64,000 nt of DNA from Fasciolopsis buskii. Its lineage: Eukaryota > Platyhelminthes > Trematoda > Plagiorchiida > Fasciolidae. This document shows, in pieces, positions 52,201 through 61,200 of the stretch. The DNA is taken from contig LUCM01007681.1 of assembly GCA_008360955.1 (NCBI GenBank), positions 124,001-188,000 of the forward strand, in the 5' to 3' direction. A program made the translations under genes and the position numbers. The notes below the pieces were generated by a model that had not been told where the DNA came from, ran no database searches, and saw nothing but the letters and a program-made list of their open reading frames with translations. The first letter of the stretch is position 1. Each line of letters starts with the position of its first letter.

Positions 52201-55200
52201 TGTAGATGACTAAAAAGAGCATACCAATTTCGAATTATTTATTTTGTGAAGATATGTAATGTTGAACTTAAGAATTTGTTTTGTTTGGCATGGGATTTGC
52301 GGTCAATAAAATCTGAAAGCTTAATATATTGGTAGGCTTGATTGCATTTTGTATGCAAGTGAGAAATGCTTTCTGGATAATGAGACTGCTTTCTGGGCAG
52401 GATGGGAAATATTTCTGCTTTTCTACCCCAGAATTTGCTTCAGATAACACGGTTAGACCCTTTTCCCTATTGATTGTTTTAGGCGTATACGATCTGGTTA
52501 TCTCGGATGTGCAACTGGAGGACGAGGCCACTTTTATATGCCAGGCAAACGTGAAACTGTATCGTGACGTCACAAGCCCAATTATGGAAACACTGACAAG
52601 TCAACCGGTCCACTTGAACGTTGTCAGTGAGTTTTCTATTCAGCGGAATCCTTCTTTATTTCCCCAAAATATTCATTCTGTCTCCTTGTCACAGACTATC
52701 ATCGTTATGCGTATTACTTGCATGCATGCCTGTTAACAACCATGATCCCTTTTAAATTTCCCAGCCATTCCTGCAATTTGGCTTTAAGTTATTACCACAT
52801 TAAGGCAGTTTTGTGATTACGGAGATTCTGATCGCAATCCTATGATCTGCTGAGAAATCCTCCAATACAATTTCTGTGATATGCTCACTGTATTAGTTAC
52901 GATTAACGGGCATGCCCATTAGCGGATAAGGCGGGAGAAGGGAAACTGGGCATCCAAGTCCCTGAGCACGTTTTGGCGAAGATCGACAGTCACACGTGGA
53001 TTTGTGTATTAAGGAGTCTGTCGAACGTGAACTTCCGTTTGATTTTAGTACTCCGAAGTAGAATTTGTATTGACAAAATATGCAGTTCGTTGTTACCCGT
53101 AGACTCACCATGTTCAAAGAATCAGTTTACCTGAAAGTCTGCTGCCGAAGTACTTAAACAATGATTTCACACAATAATCAAGCTACTCCAAATAAGAGAT
53201 TACGATTCGAGTAAGTTTCATAAACACTGGAGGCACTACGATGTGTCCATCGTGAACGTTCACTATGGTGTCTGATAAGTGGTTATTTTAGTAGAAATTC
53301 AGTCGTTTTTAGTTTAATTAACATTTGCCTTTCCTGAATTACTGATTCACGCTTGAGACAGTTTGAAACCAAAGTATCACAGACCAAACGAAATCATTTA
53401 TCCTTCCTTTAATGGATGGGAAACGGGATAACTTAAATAAACTGATCAAGCTTACTAACTGACACTTTTCTTTTAGTATTTCAGCTTCTATTCTGAATTC
53501 CTACAGAAGGAAATTGCTAAAAACTATGAATGAATTGTGTTACTCAAATTTCTGTAATCTAGAAACACGGAGACAAGAATGGTTCTGCGCAAAATGAAAG
53601 ACATTTAGAGTCGTGAAAGACCCTAATTACTATTGTTCTACTTGCTTGTTTTTTCCTCATCTTGGTTTACCGTGCACGGTTCTGCAGATATTCCCAACCG
53701 GCTATGAGGATGGCCCAAGATATTCTCGTTAGTGATTATTTGGGAAAACGGTGACTGAGTGTTATAAAATCCTGGGCTACAACCATTTACCTCCAAGAGC
53801 GCATCACATTCGTCTAAAGTAACCTCCACCTAATTAATGTCTGAATTATCACCGATGAACTACCGTCCATTAGTGTCAATTATTGCGACATTTGTGACCA
53901 TTTGGACCGAGATAAGAAGTTCGGACTTTGGCTGGACAACAACGGGTCAGTTGGGTGTGTCCTCAGTATTCTAAGGGCAAACTCCGCAAACAGAATTAGA
54001 TGTCATGAGAAAACACGATCAAAAGTAATATTGGATTGAAGGGAATTTCAGGATTCGATATTTTTTGTTTTTATCAATTGATTCGGGCAATACTTATAGC
54101 AGTGATGGTAAAGTAATTTAAACTCTATCGTGCTTGGTTGAACTGCCAATTAGTTAAGCCGTAATAATCTTGTGTATTAGACCTATTGTCAAAAAGATTG
54201 TAAATTATATAGCACTTTATCAAATTTGACTTAAATTATCCTAATTATTAAAGATTAGCCCACTATAGTTGTTCTACTACAGAAAGACGTCAATTCGTGT
54301 GTCTATTTTTTTGGCCATGAATGGGGATCCATAAAAACCTGGTGAAATAATCCTCGTTGTCATTCTCCGGACGGTCATGTCTTCCCTCTGGTACTGCCGG
54401 ATGGAACGGCAGACGGCAATATCAATCAAAATTGTTCATCTTGGAAACTTTTTTAATTCTTTTCCAGTAAATATCTATGAATAATGAAAAGCATGGTGTG
54501 CACTGGTTTGTTTTTTAACCTTGAATTTTTCGGAGCACGCGACAATTGCAATTACCCCCGCATTGTTGATTCTGTGATTGCTTCAGATAAGATCAGACAG
54601 AATGAGCAAGTTAGGGTTGGATACATACCCTTTCATTTAAAATTCCTAACATAAGATTAAAAGTAGAAACCGAAAAACGCAACATTAAGACAATTCATTC
54701 ACGAACACGTCTAAAACCACTAAATAAAGTTTGAAATAATCTAGCTGATTCCTTCTTCATTTCAATTTGCGCTTTTGAAATAATACAATTGTGATCGATT
54801 TAAAAGCGCCAATATCTTTTTAGCCAAGAAAAGCAAGAGCAATCGTCATGCATTTCTTGAACGTTTTATCCCAAAATTTTCATTCTGACCTGCACTATTT
54901 TTCACAAACAGAGCGAAATTCAGATCTGAACTATTGTCGCATTTAGTCACTAATATTTGCAATATTTTGTGCCGGTACAAAGAATACAATTTTCACAAGA
55001 TGCTATCCATTTTTTTCTATTTTTCAGTCCCACCTAATAGCCTAACACTGAGAAAACCGGTTATTCCATCGCAAATCTCCCGAGGTTATCCAAAAGTAAC
55101 CAGTAATTTCATTACAATAGCTTGGAATAATTCTACTAAAACCAGAGTTTTTCTCATGAATGCAAAATCTTCCTGGACCCGTGAAGTCCCTTCGGCCAAT

Positions 55201-58200
55201 AACCGAACGTTTGCTGATGATCCAACTATGATTGATACACCCCGACCTGTTTCGGAATCTACTACCTCACATAACGATTCACATCTGAATCGTCCCCATT
55301 TTCACCAGCCCGGTTTCTACAAACATACGAATGGTGAAGTTGATCAGAAAGAATCGCCTGTTATTTGGATAAAGGAAAACGAACAGTTAGTTTTGCAGTG
55401 TGAAACGACACCTTCAAAACCGGTTAGCCGGATTGCATGGTATTTAGCTGGCTCACTAATTCAGCCGACCTGCACATCGTACGGGACTAATCGTCAAGAT
55501 CCAAGTTTATCCCCATTGGCAATGATTTGGGAGGATCCTTCATCAGGGAATGATGGACTGCCTAGGTTCGGCCAGCTGCATCAAGCAGAACGGTGTGAGA
55601 TTGAAGAGAAAGTGATCACAGTTCCCACCGGTGCTGAAGATGACAGTCAGCTGACGGGACGTGACAAACCAACAGAAAATTCATTGTAAGCAAGCATAAT
55701 ACGAGTAGTTTATTTATGATTTTTCAAGTTTTTTTTAAAAAAATATGTGAAATTTCAAATACCCTTCAGGCATTAGTGTGTGGCTACAATATTAATATTG
55801 GTATATAATATTGTTAACCGATAGTATAATGTTGACTAAGACTGTTAGAATAATTTTGGTTCGACGGACCAATATCAACCACGTATGTCTCCAGCTATGC
55901 ACATATATTATTATACGCGCATGACTCCAAATAGATAGCCCAGATTTGAAGCTCTGAATGTTGCAATTTCTGCGATAGGACGTGGTTGGAACAAAGAAAA
56001 TACAAGTTATGCTGTGGACTTCATATGAGTGCCAAAAGTAACTGTGCAATCCTAATAGTCGGAATTTTATTGAAAAGCGACACATTTGCTTTAATTTCGT
56101 GTCTTGAGATGAAAATTATAGAAATATTTGCAAAGTACATCTGAATTACGAAGTTGTGTTAAGGAAATTTTAAGAAATTCTTACCGCCACTACGAAGAGC
56201 TAAGATATGAGATCATGATGAATTTCATTAGGACTGTTCGTATCAGGATCAGCGATATCCTGTAAAAGTACCGAAGGATATAACATCCGCTACAATTATT
56301 TTCCCTCACAATTGAATGGCCAAACCAAGGTTTCCTCATGCATGCACCAGGGTCCTTTAATTGGAATTCACATGCAAATTTACTTAAATAGTTTGATTTG
56401 CACGATTTTACCATGCAGCATCAGTCCTGCTGTGAAAAGTGCTTCAGCCACGGATCTTGCATTGGCATGAACAGACACCATTCCAAGCGGCCCCGTAACC
56501 CATCTGGCACAACACTAGGTACGAATGCGTAGGTTCGAATCCCTCCGAGGTGGAAGACTTTTACATTCACAACGATTCTACATATGTAGTCTAATTCTCG
56601 TTCGTCTTACTGACACCCAGGAATTCTTGTTTTGGTAAATCGTTCAATTTGTCCCAACGGTCTCCTGGTTTCTGAAATTGTAAAAGAATACTTCCCGCAT
56701 TCGGATAGGTCACTGAAAGCATTCCGGGTAAAAAGAGCACCTTGCATAATTAAGTAGATTTTTGCTGCGCACGTGGTCTGGCGAAAAAAATGATTTACTT
56801 TGATCATTCCCGAAAATTGATAATAAATTGTTCGGCCATTATGTATAATGCGACTAAATGAATCAAATAGTAGAAAGTCGCCGACGTCAGTGTGATCCAC
56901 GCAAATTCGGGGATTCCATTTGCTTTGTTCTTCAAGTGCCAACAGAAAAATCATGGAGAAGCTTGGTCTTTTTTGCAATGAATAATCCAAATGCATCCGG
57001 GAAACAAATGTTCCTCTAAAAGGTCTTCTTCTAGGCAGGATTCCTGCCGAAATATTATGGAAACCCTCTTCCAGGTTATTGGGTTAGGTTTAGAAAGGGA
57101 CGAAATTTACGAAAATGCGTACATCCACTTTTACAACTATCAAACAAAACAAGTGAATATTTATACGATCACCGTTTAGATTACGGTTTTCTGAAATTTA
57201 ATTTGCTGGCACTTGGTCCTTGTAGCAACAAAGGCTGAGGGAACAACTCTTGAATGAACTATATGGGAGAAATGAGATACGAACGCGACATTTAGCGGTT
57301 TGGAATGTTTGATAATAATGTGAAGTATGGAATCCGCTAAAGAAACCTTCTAATTGAGAAAAATCGATAACTAACTTACATAGATCATTTTTGCTTCCGG
57401 AGTTTATTGCTTTTGGGGATTTTTCGGTGTATCGATACCAACAACAGAAAACCAAGGCTATCTTCTATATTTCCTTCGGACACCCTCCTGAAAAAATCCG
57501 GTATTTCGTCCGCAGATTCTAGTCAAATGGGACTAAGACTTGGGGATAAATTACTTTTGCCATGTGAGTAATTTTTTGATTTCCAAAGGTCTCGATTGAT
57601 GAGCTTGGAATTAGGATCGCAAAGGATTTTATCAGTCCGGGTGGCATCGCCATTACGTCTCATTCACGGATGATGAAACATTTGCCATTCCAATTCCAAG
57701 CTCAAGGAGCAATTCCGAAATACTTCAGATTAAGTTAATGCTAGCATTAATTTTCAAAGTTATACAAGAAATTATTAATGAATAAAAGGTATCTTTTCTG
57801 CAAATCACGTTACTTTCGATTCTCACTTTCGGTCTGACTTTTTAGGAATTCATTGGAAGTATGTTTTACCAACTGTCGACTGATCGGACACGCAAGATCT
57901 GTGTAGACTATCGGATAAACTAATTGACAAGTGATGTTCGCACGGTATGAGCTAACAATATGGTTTGGAAGTCCTCGTTTTTTCCGTGAAACAATGGGCT
58001 GGTAAACATAGAATAAATTAAGTACTGGTAAAGCAACAGAATCTCTCAATTAGATGGTTGCACAATCCGCAGCTTGGTGAATGCATTCGCCACAGATCAA
58101 ATTAGCGAATCCCTTTTTTCATGAAAGAATTCCTTACGTGATACCTTCGCTCAACTAACGACTGAGAAACCGAGGAAACACTAAACAACTGTTTCATCCT

Positions 58201-61200
58201 TGCTGGGAATCATCAACAGTACATGGCCGCCGCTCCCGAAATGAGAGCGAACCCGGGACGCACGATTCTGAGACGAACGCCTTAGCCATTATGCCACCGA
58301 ACAGACTCTTACAAGTTTGTTGAACTGGTTCTGCCGCACATATTTCAGCTTTGAAAAAGTGCGCTGAACGTGGTTTTTAGAGCAAAGTACATTCGCAAAT
58401 AGGCTGTCCCCATCACAAATCTCTTTTATGCCAATCCTGAGGCTTATCACTTAGTCTCATCAACCTTCTTTTGTGTTCACCACACACACTCTCCATTCAG
58501 AGCCAGCATCACTAAAACGAAGTACTGAAAATACATGTTTTCCCACTAAAACATCAAGCTCCTTAGGTCGTGCTTGCACAAAATATAGTTACTGGTTTGA
58601 ACTACTGTAGCTGGGATAAATGCAATGGAAAAATTGCTTCTTATCCTCATTGGCCAGGAAGGGCAATGATAATCTGGTATACACAATCGTAAAGGATGAG
58701 GTATTTTAAAGTTAGCACCCCTTGGTCAGCATGCTATCTGTCACTAATTTTATTGGTCTGTTTTATCCCATCCGTGATCAACGGCCGTATATTGTTCTCG
58801 TGTGTTACCACCAAGTTTGTTTTCCGAATCAAACCGTCTCCTTTCAGGACGATATCCACTAGTATTCTGCGGTTGATCGTGCACAAGAGCCATCGACGTC
58901 AACAGGTACGGTGCCAGATAGCGAACGCGAACGAATTTTTGGTTGAGCAACTGCCAACCGTTTCGGCTGTTATTGAACCTCTGTGTAAGTCCATTTCAAC
59001 CTTGCATGAACAATGAATTTCATCATGGAATGAAACGAACTATAAATTGTCTGATTAGAATCAACAAAATGCGGCAATATAGTTCGTTTCCATCTTCTCG
59101 TGAGCAGTGACTATCATTTATTATAAACTACATTTCAGTTAGCGCATAAGAGATATTATATAACCTGAAAGCGATTTTGTTTGCCAAAATTTTTCTCAGC
59201 ATTTTCTGTTAGATTAGTTGTTAAGCTTACCGGAAACGACAACTATGCTGAATTTTTGCTTTGAAAGAAATGTTTTTTTTTCATAATTTCGCGGAAGTGC
59301 CCATTCATCGATTAGACAGTTAGAGTCGCATCACCAGACAAACTATCCTCTGAGTTATTTTGCTTTTAAGCTGATACGAATGGCAAGAAGGTCGGAGCAT
59401 AGATGAAATGTAAAATCAAGCAATATCTTAGTCGAAACTTCAAATACTCCAAGATTCTGGTGGACAAGATTAATTGAATGCTGCTAACAAAGTTCCGCTG
59501 TCTGGGTCTATGTAAAGCCCTCGAGCTGCTCCCTTCATATTCGGATCAGATTATTCTTTTGTTTTTTTGTGTGCAACACACAAAATTTAAGACATTTGTG
59601 ATTAGACTATTTGGTTAGATCTAATTTTTCGGATGCCATTGTCTTTGATTCATGGTACGGCGTCCTATACATAAGAATAAACGAGCCCAACTGTAACCAA
59701 CTGGTCGTGCGCATGACAACAAAAATCGAACTAGTTGCTAAATCGACTGAAACAACGAATTAAATCTAAACTAAAAATGGTCAAGCTGTGAAACTTCTTC
59801 GATTTCAGCATGATTCTAATCCATGCATGCACAAAATCACCCACGTGCACCGCGTATGTTCTATCACGTGAGCCTGAAGTCTGCATTTCATAATAGTCTG
59901 CCAACAAAACTTCCTAACAAATCATGTCCGTGAATTGTACGTATCGCATGCTTATTAATTCTTTGGGGAATCCTGTTCTGCCCTTTGAATTACCAAGCGT
60001 TCCGTATGGTGGACTCCATGTGATTGGGCAATTTGGGCGAGTAACCATTGATCGTTAGGTGAAATGTCCGAACATCATTGAACGTGGCCTCGTGGTTCAT
60101 CTGGTGGAGTGCAGACTGTACAAATGCTTGTTGTTTTCGTGTGTTCAAATCCTGCAGAGGTCGAAGCTCTTGCCCATTTGGGTCAATTCTATATTTGTCA
60201 AACATATGCTTACAATTCCTTTTAAAGCTAATTTGGTTTAGGCATTTCAAGAAGACTCGAAGTTCTCCGTATTCCAGTAACCTTTTTATATTTTTTAGAG
60301 TTTATGAAACTGCTCAACTAGGTACCCCTAACAGTCTGCACTGTTGAACTCCGATCTGTTTCCTCCAGTTGATACTGACGGAGCATGGGAAATTTCGAAA
60401 TTTCCCTCAAGATGTATAAGCACGGTAGAAGTTGTATGAACTTAGGCATTAGTTGGTCGTTTGGTGATTTGATGGTGAAACTATCCGGCCTTTTTATTCT
60501 CAATATTCACACATTTGTAACGGAGACCATGAAATATCTCCGTGTGCACCGTTAACAGTGATATCACTCACTTATGTATCCTAAACTTGTCGCTATCCAA
60601 TAATTCGAATAAAACCACTAAGTCGCCTTTAGATCGATAAAAACACAAAACCCGTGGGTCAACATTCATTGGTGTCCTCAAAGTCGACGTAACATATATT
60701 AACAAACTATTATTTTTGACATTTTTTGGATATGCACCTTGATGAAAGCTACCATATTCATTTCCTATCCAAGTGACTTAAGTGCACTCGGCCCTGAAGC
60801 TTGCAAGGGTTTTTAACACCAGAAAAACTAGAGAAATGTAACGGTTACCCTAGACTAAAACACCGTCGTCCTTTTAATTAGCCATGCCGAACAAACTGCA
60901 GCCATTTAGCTGCAGTATGATGAACCAACATGCCACTCAAAAAGCGGAAATTTACTAGGACATCCTTGTACGGACTGAATTTTGATCTTCGGATAAAATG
61001 TCATCCAAATGTTAATGAATATTATTGCGTGTAGGACCATACATCCACTCTAGTGATCAACAGGAACTCCTGTATGACAATTTCGTACCAACACACATTT
61101 ATTTTACATTGATCGAGTAAAAGAATGGCCTGGAGACACTACACATATCTGGCCGGAACTGACCTCATTTATAAGCATGCTGACCTCAAATCACCCTGAA

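Larger units (their letters stand above)
28206..52482 (+). other. Intron 1 of the Ig gene (24.3 kb)
   Basis: This intron runs from GTGAGT at 28206 to a T-rich tract ending TTTTAG at 52482. It contains two family-A SINEs in sense orientation (35961-36105 and 44110-44286), one family-C repeat (48556-48800), a tRNA-like remnant near 40.1 kb, two AACCGGTT palindromes and a minus-strand stretch with splice-like signals (30393-30862). Several plus-strand ORFs of 100-135 codons at 34362-34763 and 34816-35826 have no recognisable domain and are not supported as genes. A 135-codon minus-strand ORF at 48513-48920 is explained by the family-C repeat. Confidence 0.75.
55686..58847 (+). other. Intron 3 of the Ig gene (3.2 kb)
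   Basis: GTAAGC to CTTTCAG, phase 2. It contains a tRNA-like repeat head at about 56485-56560, a 105-nt imperfect hairpin at 57600-57704 and a family-B SINE at 58180-58310. A segment at 57522-57565 reads like an Ig B strand before a GTGAGT, but its phase does not fit the gene (see rejected items). Confidence 0.75.

Noticed and set aside
57522..57565. Possible extra Ig exon: a frame reading GLRLGDKLLLPC before a GTGAGT donor in intron 3
   Set aside because: The donor leaves one base, whereas exon 4 needs two. The best acceptors either introduce a stop or lack a pyrimidine tract, and the direct exon 3 to exon 4 join already completes Ig2.
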